This document shows, in pieces, positions 43,204-51,618 of a stretch of DNA of 64,000 bases. Numbering within the stretch: position 1 is the stretch's first letter; every line of letters starts with the position of its first letter. The notes beneath the pieces are model-generated. The model searched no databases and was not told the DNA's origin. It worked only from the letters and a program-made list of their open reading frames with translations. Made by a program: the position numbers and the translations under genes. Origin of the DNA: Symploca sp. SIO3C6 (GTDB lineage: Bacteria; Cyanobacteriota; Cyanobacteriia; Cyanobacteriales; Coleofasciculaceae); NCBI GenBank assembly GCA_010692425.1, contig JAAHHJ010000022.1:61180-125179 (forward strand), read 5' to 3'.

Positions 43204-45567
43204 TTAATTCCGCAACGGTTTCTTCGTCTTGAGTAGATGTGCAATCCTCTCTTGGGTTTTCTTCTCACCTAGTAATGGTAAAAAGGTTTCTCTTTCCAGC
43301 TGTAGCAGGTAATTCTCGTCTACCAGTGTTGGTGCCGATAATTCCCCCCCTGTAATCACATAGGCTAAACGGTTGGCAAGGTAACAATCATATTCAGAAA
43401 TAAATCCTCCTTGCAGTAGAATATAAGCAGCATGCTCCAGCACAGCTCTGGCAGGATGACCAAGCACCATAATCGAATTACGCTCTGGTGGAGGCAAATA
43501 TCCTGCTCGCTCCAGGCTAATCACTTCTTCTTTCGCCACAAACAAGCGGCGCTCCCCATTAATCACAATCTTGGCTGTGGGAGAGAGATAACCCATTTCT
43601 TGGGCTTCGCTGGCACTTTTGGAAACTTTTGCCATGGCGATGGTTTCAAAGGCCGATGTCAGGAAGGGCTGAATCTGACTTGGGGATTCTGTTGCTGCCC
43701 GTTGTGCTGCTAAGGCAGCCATCCGCATAATGCCGCCGCCTCCAGGAATTAGTCCTGCCCCTAGTTCTACCAAACCAAGATAGCTTTCTGCTGCTGCCAC
43801 TACTTGTGGACAAGCCATTACCAATTCGCAGCCACCACCAAGCACACGCCCACCAATCGCTGCCACAATCGGTTTTTGAAAATAGTGAATCCGCTGCATT
43901 AGCGTCTGAAACTTGCTAATCAAATTGGCAATTACTTCGTACCTACCTGTCTGCGCCAGCATCGCCATTTCACCCAGATTGGCACCAGCTGAGAAATTTT
44001 GACCATCGTTGCCAATGACTAAGCCCCGGAAATCCTTGACTTCAAGGATATCTAGCGCTTCTGAGAGCCCTTCGATTACCTTCATACTTAGGGTATTGGC
44101 TTTAGAGCGAAATTCGTACAAGAGTACCCCATCTCCCATATCCAGCAGTGCCGCTTCGGGATTTTGCCAGAGGGTATGCTTGAGGTCAGATTTGAAAGCA
44201 GCTAGATTAATTTCATCGGCTGGCGTTGCCACTGGAATATATCCTTGATTGGGTAGATAAACTCCCTCTGTTTTTTCTATCTCTGCATCTTTTTGATAAA
44301 ATCGGTTAATACCTGAGTGTTGCATTTTTTCTACCCAAGCTGGCACCTGGATACCGGCAGCTTCCATATCTGCCAATACCGATTCAAAACCAAGGATATC
44401 CCAAATTTCAAAAGGTCCTAGTTCCCAGCTAAATCCCCAGCGCATTGCTCTGTCAATTTCCACTGGAGTGTCGGCAATTTCGGGAAGACGGCGGGCGCTG
44501 TAGCCCAGCATTTCTAAGGTGGATTGGCGGAAGAAAGCACCAGCACGTCCTTGGTGATGATAAAGTACACGCAAACGTTCTCTCAAGTCCTCAATCCTGC
44601 CTATTGCTGAGAGATCCTCTAAATTTAATGGTAAGGCTTGTTCATAGGTCAATGTCTCTGGATTTAGAGAAAGAATCTGTCCCTCTTCTTTTTTATAAAA
44701 ACCTCTACCTGTTTTTGCCCCCAGCGCTCCTATATTCACTAGTTTACGCAGGAGATTAGGAACACGAAACACTTCTCGGCTTTCGTCGTGGGCAATAGCT
44801 GGATAGAGATTGTCAGCTACGTAAACTAGTGTATCTAGTCCCACTAAGTCAGCAGTGCGGAAAGTTGCCGATTTTGGTCTTCCTGCAATAGTTCCTGTTA
44901 AGGTATCAATTTCTTCGATAGTATATCCCTGTTGAGTAAACGCCCTAATGCCGAGCATAGTTACATAAATTCCGATGCGATTGGCAATAAAGTTGGGGGT
45001 ATCCTTGGCCACAACTACCCCTTTACCTAGGTGTAGCCGTCCAAACCATTGCAGGCGTTCGATTACTTGGGAATGTGTATCTGTCGTGGGAATAATTTCG
45101 AGTAATTTTAGATAGCGTGGTGGGTTAAAAAAGTGAGTCCCTAAAAACCGACTACGGAAAGATGTAGAACGTCCTTTGGCAATTTCATTAATTGGTAATC
45201 CACTAGTATTGGTGGAAATCACGGCATCGTTACTAATAACCCCTTGCAAACGTTCCATTAACTGCTGTTTGATTTCCAGATTTTCTACTACCGCTTCAAT
45301 TACCCAATCAACTTTAGCTAAACGGTGAAAATGCTGATCAAAATTACCGAGAATAATACGGCGCACTGTTTTATCTGTGAATAATATTGGTGGGTTTAAT
45401 TTCAGTGCTTTTTTAAAAGATGTTTCTACAATCTTGTTTTTGTTGTCTCCTGGTGCCGATAAATCCAGTAAATGAACTGTAAGTCCCGCACTGGCTAGGT
45501 AAGCTGCAATCTGTGAACCCATGACCCCAGCACCTAGAACTGCTGCTGTTCGGAACGGCTTAAACAT
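43204..45567 (-). CDS. fadN: 3-hydroxyacyl-CoA dehydrogenase/enoyl-CoA hydratase fusion (FadN type)
   Basis: A 787-residue bifunctional enzyme with dehydrogenase first and hydratase last, as in Bacillus FadN (not FadB). The NAD fold is AAVLGAGVMGSQIAAYLASAG. The dehydrogenase catalytic His is in LGTHFFNPPRYLKLLEIIPT. The crotonase half (from about residue 480) has IGGRVLGGGCELVMACPQV and the catalytic Glu in YLGLVELGAGLIPGGGG. It performs the two middle steps of beta-oxidation. The start has a clear AGGGAGG ribosome-binding site. The gap to fadD is 22 bp. Confidence 0.9.
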   Translation of the reverse strand: MFKPFRTAAVLGAGVMGSQIAAYLASAGLTVHLLDLSAPGDNKNKIVETSFKKALKLNPPILFTDKTVRRIILGNFDQHFHRLAKVDWVIEAVVENLEIKQQLMERLQGVISNDAVISTNTSGLPINEIAKGRSTSFRSRFLGTHFFNPPRYLKLLEIIPTTDTHSQVIERLQWFGRLHLGKGVVVAKDTPNFIANRIGIYVTMLGIRAFTQQGYTIEEIDTLTGTIAGRPKSATFRTADLVGLDTLVYVADNLYPAIAHDESREVFRVPNLLRKLVNIGALGAKTGRGFYKKEEGQILSLNPETLTYEQALPLNLEDLSAIGRIEDLRERLRVLYHHQGRAGAFFRQSTLEMLGYSARRLPEIADTPVEIDRAMRWGFSWELGPFEIWDILGFESVLADMEAAGIQVPAWVEKMQHSGINRFYQKDAEIEKTEGVYLPNQGYIPVATPADEINLAAFKSDLKHTLWQNPEAALLDMGDGVLLYEFRSKANTLSMKVIEGLSEALDILEVKDFRGLVIGNDGQNFSAGANLGEMAMLAQTGRYEVIANLISKFQTLMQRIHYFQKPIVAAIGGRVLGGGCELVMACPQVVAAAESYLGLVELGAGLIPGGGGIMRMAALAAQRAATESPSQIQPFLTSAFETIAMAKVSKSASEAQEMGYLSPTAKIVINGERRLFVAKEEVISLERAGYLPPPERNSIMVLGHPARAVLEHAAYILLQGGFISEYDCYLANRLAYVITGGELSAPTLVDENYLLQLERETFLPLLGEKKTQERIAHLLKTKKPLRN

Positions 45568-45589
45568 GTTGTTAAAATCCTCCCTTTAA

Positions 45590-47626
45590 TCAAATTTCCA
45601 CTAATTTATGGAGGTCATAAAAATATAAGATGTTGAAGATTACTACCACAAAGGAAAGGACGGCACGCCTTTTAGACTCGGCATACATAGAGTCTATTAC
45701 TGTGGCAAAAACTTCGCTTACTTTCGCCCGCTTTACCTTGAAACTGGAATTGAGCATCCCATTCTCAACAGTAAGACTATAATTAATCAACTTGAAACGT
45801 TTAACTGCTGACCAGTGGGGGAAATTATTGTTAGCTTTATCTACTAGCTTTTGATAAATGGAGACAATTTGAGGATGCTGCAAAAGTTCTTCAATTGGTA
45901 GCTCTAGCCCCAGTATTTTTGCTTGAGTGCGTAGATTCTTTACATTGGGAAAAATCAACATACTACAGAATTTTCGATCAGCGCCAACAGCGATCGCTTG
46001 CTTCACTAGAGGAGATTGCTGTAATTTATTCTCCAAAGGTTGTGGCGTGACATACTTGCCAGTGGAAAGTTTAAACAGGTTTTTCTTACAACCAATAATC
46101 TTGAGAAAGCCTTCTGCTGTAAATTCTCCTAAATCACCAGTATGAAACCACCCTGAAGGCTCAATAACTTGTTGGGTTGCTTCGGGGTTTTTGTAATAGC
46201 CTTTCATAATGTACGGTGCTTTGACTAAAATTTCACCGTCTTCTGCTATTGCCATCTCTACCCCAGTAATTGGTACTCCTACTGTTCCAGCGCGGTTAAA
46301 TTCCCCACGGTTGTAACAAAGTACTGAACTGGTTTCTGTCAAACCATATCCTTGCAAAACGGTTATTCCTGCCGCCGAAAAAATGTTAGCTAAATCTGCT
46401 CTTAAAGCTGCACCACCACTAATCAAGGCTTTGAGATGTCCCCCAAAAGCCAAGCGCCAAGAGGAGAAAACAATTCGATTAGCCAGTTTCAGCTGGAGAG
46501 CATAGGAACCAACAGGTTTTTGACCTAATTTATAGCGTTTAGCTAGGTTCAGTGCCCAGTTAAAGACAATTTTATCAAATCCCTTTAATTGGCGACCTTT
46601 TTTGAGAATATTTTCATAGGTTTTTTCTAGTAGTCGAGGTACGGTAACGAATAAGGTTGGTTGGACTTCTCGAAGATGTTTGGCTACTCGCTCTGGGGTT
46701 GTAAAGTAAATGCTATGCCCATAATTAATATGTCCATAAACAAAGGCACGGGCAAAAATGTGTGTTAGCGGCAGAAAAGAAAGGACTACTTCTGGTATTC
46801 CTGGTTCAAGTTGGGGGTGATTACTAAAGGCAGCAAGGATATCAGCAGAAATATTCTCATGGGTTAGCATCACGCCCTGAAGATTGGCACCCAAATCATT
46901 TACCTGTTTGAGATTATGTACTCTTTGCCGGATAGCGTTGGTAAATTTAAACTGTGAGTTTTTCCTACGCCATTTCTCTGATTCTCCTGCCCCTCCAGCG
47001 ATATAGATAATGGTGGCAAGATCATTTGGTGCAATCTCTGAGCGCAGTTGCTGTTGCGTTGTTGGTGAAAGCTCAGCTTTGCTTCTGCTACGTACTTCTG
47101 GGATAGAAAATACTTGGATATCTGGAGGCAGTGGCGGCAGTTGTTGTTGCCAGTTGAGAGTAACTTCGGCAACTATAACTATTTTCAGATTGGGTACTTT
47201 CCACAGGTAAGGTGCTACTTGCTCGAGCAATTCTGGGTTAGAAATAATCAGCGCCTTGGCTTCGCTGTGCTGCATAATAAAGATTATATTTTCTGGAGCC
47301 TCGGCTGGATAAATTGGTACGTCAATTAGTTTGGCAAGTAGGCAACCCATATCAGCGATACAAAAGTTGACATCGCTGTGCATAAACAGGCAAATGCGAG
47401 TGCTTTTTTCTAACTCCAAATCCAGTAAGCCTAGCGCTAATTCTTCGGCAGCGCTGCGGAATTCTTGGTTAGATAAAGATTGCCAACCTTGTGCTGTCGG
47501 CTGCTGGAAGGCATGATGATTGGGGGTGCGATCGCATGCTTCATCCAGCAGCGAAGGTAAGGTACGTCCCAGAATCACCTCTGCTGAGTTGGGGGGAGCT
47601 GTATAAATTTTGTTGGGCCAAAACAT
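45590..47626 (-). CDS. fadD: AMP-forming acyl-CoA (or acyl-ACP) synthetase with altered P-loop
   Basis: A 678-residue adenylate-forming enzyme like long-chain acyl-CoA ligases. Conserved blocks are LQGYGLTETSS, SGWFHTGDLGEF and KKNLFKLSTGKYVTPQPLE. It would activate fatty acids for the operon's beta-oxidation enzymes. The AMP-binding P-loop is odd: the expected YTSGTTGxPKG is replaced by YIAGGAGESEK, and about 35 extra residues (about 213-249) precede GVMLTHEN. The frame is intact. Activity is therefore uncertain. It is the first gene of the operon. Cyanobacterial acyl-ACP synthetase (Aas) belongs to the same superfamily and is an alternative. Confidence 0.78.
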   Translation of the reverse strand: MFWPNKIYTAPPNSAEVILGRTLPSLLDEACDRTPNHHAFQQPTAQGWQSLSNQEFRSAAEELALGLLDLELEKSTRICLFMHSDVNFCIADMGCLLAKLIDVPIYPAEAPENIIFIMQHSEAKALIISNPELLEQVAPYLWKVPNLKIVIVAEVTLNWQQQLPPLPPDIQVFSIPEVRSRSKAELSPTTQQQLRSEIAPNDLATIIYIAGGAGESEKWRRKNSQFKFTNAIRQRVHNLKQVNDLGANLQGVMLTHENISADILAAFSNHPQLEPGIPEVVLSFLPLTHIFARAFVYGHINYGHSIYFTTPERVAKHLREVQPTLFVTVPRLLEKTYENILKKGRQLKGFDKIVFNWALNLAKRYKLGQKPVGSYALQLKLANRIVFSSWRLAFGGHLKALISGGAALRADLANIFSAAGITVLQGYGLTETSSVLCYNRGEFNRAGTVGVPITGVEMAIAEDGEILVKAPYIMKGYYKNPEATQQVIEPSGWFHTGDLGEFTAEGFLKIIGCKKNLFKLSTGKYVTPQPLENKLQQSPLVKQAIAVGADRKFCSMLIFPNVKNLRTQAKILGLELPIEELLQHPQIVSIYQKLVDKANNNFPHWSAVKRFKLINYSLTVENGMLNSSFKVKRAKVSEVFATVIDSMYAESKRRAVLSFVVVIFNILYFYDLHKLVEI

Positions 47627-47907
47627 CTTACTTAAGAAGAGACTTAACTTCTCTCTCGCTAATGGCTATCTTCAGGCATTATCGACAAGCCTTCTCAAGC
47701 GATTAAATCCTACGCCCTGAAGCGTCGGTTTACACTCCTCAATGCCACCTATATATCTTTAGTTAACGTGGTATGTGGCATGATTGGGTTTTTTAGGCTG
47801 TGCTAATGCCAGCTAACGATCTATTGGCCAATCGATCTTGGTATATTCTGAGTATAGCATATTGCTAGACGAATGGCTGAAAAGCCTAATTTAAAAGGAG
47901 GCGTACG
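47627..47907. other. Upstream region of the fad operon
   Basis: It must hold the operon promoter. It contains CCTACGCCCTGAAGCGTCGG at about 47710, which resembles the IS200/IS605-like hairpin sequence at 19252 but pairs poorly. No coding frame is accepted. Confidence 0.35.
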
Positions 47908-47976
47908 CATCTTTACCGGAAGGGAAGCCAAAATCGGTTAGAAAACATTTTTATCAACAGCGTAGTCATGTCTCCT
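47908..47976 (+). pseudogene. Tiny sigma-factor region 4 relic
   Basis: In one frame this reads ASLPEG, a few altered codons, then KHFYQQRSH. That parallels ASLPERLRNTFRLHFYQQRTH in the sigma pseudogene at 51241-51850. A 20-bp stretch (ACATTTTTATCAACAGCGTA) is identical between the two. The match stops at the edge of the compositionally odd islet that follows. Confidence 0.4.
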
Positions 47977-48499
47977 CATGCGACAGAAGGCCGTTTCGTG
48001 GAAACCCTGATTCCCAAAACCCACATAGAGAAGTCACCTTGCTCACAACCTCATCCCCGGGAGCGCGGGAGAAATTGCGTATTTCACAGTGTTTCGCGTT
48101 AGCAAGTGAATGTTGCTAAACGGCGCTAGTCATCTCAGCGTGCATCAAGTCTTGTTAAACTGTCAAAGAAACCTATGCATTGATTACGGCGTCGGCACGA
48201 ATTGTCGCAGAAGAGGAACATTAGACCACAAAATGTACTCTTTTGGTCGATTTATTCACAATAAGTGGAAATCAGAAGCTTTAAAAGCATCTTTCAAGGA
48301 AAAAAAGCAGGAGCGTGCTACAATATTTTCGTTTGTTGTTGTGTACAGCCTGGCGTGAAGAACTGAGGTCAGTGGTTAACAACCATCGGAACAGCGGGAA
48401 CTGAACGTCTGTTGAACAGCAAGGATCAGTGAATAGCCCATCGGTGTCAAATCCGTATAGGCGAAAAGACAAAGAAAACGGCAAAGAGGAAAAACCCTA
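47977..48499 (+). other. Structured-looking leader of unknown origin
   Basis: GC-richer than its surroundings and without an acceptable reading frame. The last 130 bp before the next gene hold several short hairpins (GGTTAACAACC, CTGTTGAACAG, CCGT...ACGG), suggesting a folded RNA upstream of the ORF at 48500. I considered a group II intron or other retroelement RNA, but no domain V-like hairpin or reverse transcriptase was found. Confidence 0.3.
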
Positions 48500-49108
48500 A
48501 TGAGTGTTATGACGCCTGAGCAATTCAAGCAAGCGCTCGAGACCAAGAAAGTGGAAAAATTTTCCAAGTGGGAATCGGGAGCAAGGAGCGGAAGCGGATG
48601 GCAAGAGAGGCACAAGCAAGCGGCGAAGTTAAAGGAAGATTTAGCCGTCATGGTCTCTTCGACGGCAGTAAGAAGCGACTCATCGCTCGAAGCATGGCTC
48701 CTTGAAGATAAAAATTTGTTGAAAAGCCTTGAAATCGAGGAGGCACAGGACAGAAAAAACGGTCTTGATACGATCAGCCATGAAAAATTGGACCAAGGCT
48801 TATCTGATGAGGAATGGGGCAATCGTGTCAACACAAGACGAAACGAAGCAAAGGAGGTAGCGGTGAAACATATCGATGATGCCTACGACCGGGTCTATGA
48901 AGCGGGATTGAAACACCCGAGCTGGCAGGATCCATTGTTGAACTATGCCGATTGGGTATTCCAGGCGATTAGTGATATTTTCGATCATTTTATCGAATTT
49001 GTAACAGAGCTAGTCGAAAAGATCGCCGAATGGCTGAAGAAAGTGTTTGACGAAATCGTCTCGTGGTGGAATTTGGCATGCTCGACGATAACCTCGATTT
49101 TTGAGTAA
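48500..49108 (+). CDS. Unrecognised 202-residue protein, possibly acquired
   Basis: The N-terminal 120 residues are highly charged (MSVMTPEQFKQALETKKVEK and so on). The last ~55 residues are a long amphipathic, Trp-rich helix region (WVFQAISDIFDHFIEFVTEL, EKIAEWLKKVFDEIVSWWN) that could bind or perturb membranes. There is no signal peptide. GAGG sits about 15 bases before the ATG. Base composition and codon use (frequent GCG, CGA, TCG) differ from neighbouring genes, consistent with horizontal transfer. A strong hairpin follows the stop. No family is recognised and no function is proposed beyond possible membrane activity. Confidence 0.55.
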   Translation: MSVMTPEQFKQALETKKVEKFSKWESGARSGSGWQERHKQAAKLKEDLAVMVSSTAVRSDSSLEAWLLEDKNLLKSLEIEEAQDRKNGLDTISHEKLDQGLSDEEWGNRVNTRRNEAKEVAVKHIDDAYDRVYEAGLKHPSWQDPLLNYADWVFQAISDIFDHFIEFVTELVEKIAEWLKKVFDEIVSWWNLACSTITSIFE

Positions 49109-49160
49109 GGGTGAACGGAAGAGGTTGGAACGTACCCGTACGAAACCATGACGTGGCCTT

Positions 49161-49195
49161 GTGGGAAGGTTTAGCTCATAACCCACCTTCCGCAC
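49161..49195 (+). terminator. Strong hairpin after the unrecognised gene
   Basis: GTGGGAAGGT pairs with ACCTTCCGCAC (one bulge) around a 14-base loop. No T-tract follows, so it may be a terminator of another kind or the end of a mobile element. Confidence 0.4.
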
Positions 49196-49202
49196 TTCAC
49201 AA

Positions 49203-49226
49203 TGTAATACGTAATGATTACGTATT
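49203..49226. repeat. Palindromic motif shared with 35371
   Basis: TGTAATACGTAATGATTACG is identical to the copy upstream of the TerB-like gene. In this copy the palindrome is extended (AATACGTAAT-G-ATTACGTATT). It marks the right edge of the odd-composition islet. Confidence 0.45.
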
Positions 49227-49333
49227 TTGAGTAGCTTGGCGTACGCACTCCAAAACGTGATCGCTTTTCTTGAAGCTTGAACCCTCTCTCCTCATCCACC
49301 CCTGAAATAACCCAACGCCACCAATGGCGAAGG

Positions 49334-49441
49334 TATAGCGCTACGCGCTACGGTTAGGACATCTTTTTTTGGAGTCAATTGATGATTTATTCTGTCTTTA
49401 CAGCTAATGGTAGTGTCCTAACCAAAATGCGTACTGCTATA
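49334..49441 (+). mobile_element. Miniature element, copy E (variant with long inverted repeats)
   Basis: It has the same outer ends as the other copies but a different interior. The inverted repeats extend about 28 bp: TATAGC, TACGC and GGTTAGGACA are shared by both ends. This symmetrical form explains the family's GGTTAGGACA motif and looks closest to an ancestral transposon end pair. Confidence 0.65.
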
Positions 49442-49722
49442 AGACTCAATGCGGCAATCATCCGCACCTTGCTCGTTAAGCTGAGCTGCGATTCGTTCTC
49501 TCGAAATGAGTAGAAATACTCAAGGATGAGAGGCAAGGAACTTGGAAGGGATTGCTCCCTTCCAAACCGTGACAACTTGATAGCCAACAACCCAACTCCT
49601 ACCCCACAGGTGCAGTGGTGAAAACACGACCCCTACTGAGGAGACTAGCCATCAAATTGGTAAAGCGGGGCGAAAGAAGGTAACTGGGAGCCCAAGTTGG
49701 TTATCCCTTTAGCAAGAACTAT

Positions 49723-49752
49723 TGTAGAGACACGATATATCGCGTCTCTACA
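49723..49752. repeat. 30-bp inverted repeat
   Basis: TGTAGAGAC and GTCTCTACA surround ACGATATATCGC, with one mismatch from perfect symmetry. This motif is a familiar dispersed repeat in filamentous cyanobacteria. It may also fold as a hairpin. Confidence 0.7.
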
Positions 49753-49820
49753 TTATTTTTCAGCAGAGGTCTATAAAGAATAATTTCGACCTGTCTCCGT
49801 GTCCCCATGTCCTCGTGTCC

Positions 49821-50444
49821 TTAAGAAGATGTCATCGACTCATTAACACCATAGGCTAAAATTCCCAAAATCTTATTGACATTGTTAAGAAAATATTCTC
49901 CTAAATCTATTTCAATCGTTTGCTGTTCTAATTTTAAAAATTTCCATATACTGCCTGTTGTGACAGTACCGTAAATCGCCTTGATTTTATTGCCTTCGCG
50001 TTCATTGAAGATTTTTGCTGCTAACATTTCCGCTATACATTGTCCAAAACCAGCATTAAGATTTTCCTTTTTTGCCTCAACAATGACAACGACTGGTGCA
50101 GTAACTAGTAACAGTTCTGGGGAAAGGCTAATGAGAAAGTCACAATTTCCATTTAATCCTTGGGCAGGTTCGACATTAAACTCTACGCCAGAAAATAAAC
50201 TAATGCTTTGCTCCAACTGTTTTCTGAGTTCAATTAAAATTGGAGTAATAATCATTTCAGAACGTGATTTTTCTGTATTGCTAGCTAGTGCTAATGGTAT
50301 ATTATAGTCTAGAGTTTCTATTAATTGATCACTACATTCTAGTTCGGGAGTATCCAAAAACATCTTGACTTTAGCCGCAAGAGTTAAATCAAAAGTTTTT
50401 ACTACTTTGTCTAGGCTAAATTCACTATATGACATGGCATTCAA
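49821..50444 (-). CDS. PD-(D/E)XK nuclease-like protein 1
   Basis: A 207-residue protein common in cyanobacterial genomes. CDFLISLSPE, then VVVIVEAKKENLNAGFGQCIAEMLAA, fits a restriction-endonuclease fold core (Asp, Glu-x-Lys, then a Q/E helix). No target-recognition or methylase partner is nearby. The function is unproven. Such proteins are also found as domesticated or selfish nuclease-like genes. It is adjacent to a second PD-(D/E)XK protein on the same strand, 43 bp apart. Confidence 0.6.
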   Translation of the reverse strand: MNAMSYSEFSLDKVVKTFDLTLAAKVKMFLDTPELECSDQLIETLDYNIPLALASNTEKSRSEMIITPILIELRKQLEQSISLFSGVEFNVEPAQGLNGNCDFLISLSPELLLVTAPVVVIVEAKKENLNAGFGQCIAEMLAAKIFNEREGNKIKAIYGTVTTGSIWKFLKLEQQTIEIDLGEYFLNNVNKILGILAYGVNESMTSS

Positions 50445-50487
50445 TTATTTTTTTTGATTGATTGTTAGATATTACAACTTAAAGAGA

Positions 50488-51135
50488 TTACTCAGCTAAG
50501 TTTTGCAGCATGACTTGTTTAATTCGTTTCAAAACACCCATGATCTCATAAAGTTGATTACGGTTAGGAAGTAGCAGGGAGAAAATATTAGATAAATCGT
50601 ACTGGGGGGTGTCTTGAGTTGTGAGTTTGATGAATTGGAATTCGTCGCCGTTAGTTATGAGTCCATAGACGGGGTGTTCTGGATTAGGGTTTGCCATCAT
50701 ATAGCTGAGGGCTTGAGGTAAGGCAACGGAGAAAGCAATAGTTGATTTTGATTCAACAACTAATACCCATAGTTGCTTTTGAATAATCAGGGTGTCGATG
50801 CGTCCTATGACTACTTCGTCTCTATCTTCTATAATGAGTTCTACTTCTGGTTCAGTGGTGATAAAGAAGGGTTCGTCATATAAACCAGCTAGGGTTAATA
50901 AGAGGGAAATGACTAAGTGATTGATGGTTCCTTCGGCTAAGGAACCGCGTTTACGATGACGCAGAAATCGGTTTCTAATTTGCTCTAAGGTGGCTGTTTC
51001 TGTCTCGGTGAGTTTGGGTAAGTCTTGATGCCACTCCGGGAAGAAATGCTCGTTTTCTGTAGAACGGAGGTTAAATCTTTCTTGAAGATCATATAGGCTA
51101 GTGATGGTTTTTGAGATGGGTTTGGTTTGAACCAT
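50488..51135 (-). CDS. PD-(D/E)XK nuclease-like protein 2 (type I R subunit-like)
   Basis: A 215-residue protein resembling the isolated N-terminal nuclease domain of type I restriction R subunits. GRIDTLIIQKQLWVLVVESKST gives the Asp and Glu-x-Lys core, and ALPQALSYMMANP the following helix. It has no helicase domain. Probably in an operon with the gene at 49821-50444. The role (defence or housekeeping) is unknown. Confidence 0.62.
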   Translation of the reverse strand: MVQTKPISKTITSLYDLQERFNLRSTENEHFFPEWHQDLPKLTETETATLEQIRNRFLRHRKRGSLAEGTINHLVISLLLTLAGLYDEPFFITTEPEVELIIEDRDEVVIGRIDTLIIQKQLWVLVVESKSTIAFSVALPQALSYMMANPNPEHPVYGLITNGDEFQFIKLTTQDTPQYDLSNIFSLLLPNRNQLYEIMGVLKRIKQVMLQNLAE

Positions 51136-51212
51136 AATTGATCTATCCTTTTTTACTTAGATCTTGCACCAATATATTCACCCGCCTACGGTTCAAACCC
51201 CAGCATCATAGC

Positions 51213-51237
51213 TTAAGTCCTATTTTAGAGGACTTAA
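51213..51237. other. Perfect 9-bp stem hairpin
   Basis: TTAAGTCCT and AGGACTTAA with a 7-base loop, lying between the nuclease-like gene and the sigma pseudogene. No T-run. Possibly an operator or the boundary of an inserted segment. Confidence 0.35.
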
Positions 51238-51422
51238 CGCTTGCTCTACATAGATTTCAGTCCATTGACTCGCAACCTCTGTATCGATATTATTCGCCAA
51301 CGCTCTAAGGGAGCCGTCGGTGTAGATAGTTTGGAATGGGTGGGGGCGACTGATAATGTCGATACTGTTAGTGCGGTGGATACCCCCGAGAGAGCTTTGG
51401 AGAAAGAAGAGAAAGCAACAGT

Positions 51423-51531
51423 TATAGCAGTACGTATTAAGGTTAGGACAAGCTAAATCGCTAGAACTTTGCCAAATTCACCCCTTCTGCCTTGGAGCCT
51501 TCTGCCCTGGAGCCTTGCGCGTAGCGCTATA
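51423..51531 (-). mobile_element. Miniature element, copy F (inverted, inside sigma pseudogene)
   Basis: Full-length reverse copy with TATAGCAGTACG and GCGTAGCGCTATA ends. It interrupts the sigma reading frame directly after KEEKAT, another direct case of insertion by this family. Confidence 0.75.
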
Positions 51532-51618
51532 TCAAGGATGCGATCGCTTTTAGCGCTAGCCTTCGGCTAATCGCCTTTGGCACTGCCCCTACAGCCCTTC
51601 GGGCATCCTTCGGCAGGG
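51532..51618 (+). repeat. HIP1-containing repeat next to copy F
   Basis: It contains ATGCGATCGCTTTTAGCGCTAG and a GGCACTGCCCC...GGGCATCCTTCGG stretch, shown here only in part, that recurs at 224-275. Together with copy F it makes up the ~195 bp absent from an intact sigma gene. Confidence 0.5.

Larger units (their letters stand above)
49227..49820. other. Repeat-rich gene-free stretch
   Basis: It contains miniature element copy E (49334-49441) and the inverted repeat at 49723-49752. It also has an unexplained RNA-like stretch at about 49606-49700 with ACTGAGGAGACTAGCC and GGGGCGAAAGAAGGTAAC, which looks like structured RNA but could not be assigned. No gene is accepted. Confidence 0.4.

Noticed and set aside
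48110..48358. 82-codon forward frame in the islet leader
   Set aside because: Composition is unlike protein, with no start signal. The region looks more like structured non-coding DNA.
47977..49200. Group II intron
   Set aside because: Some short hairpins and phrases looked intron-like, but I found no domain V, no canonical 5' end and no reverse transcriptase, so it was not annotated.
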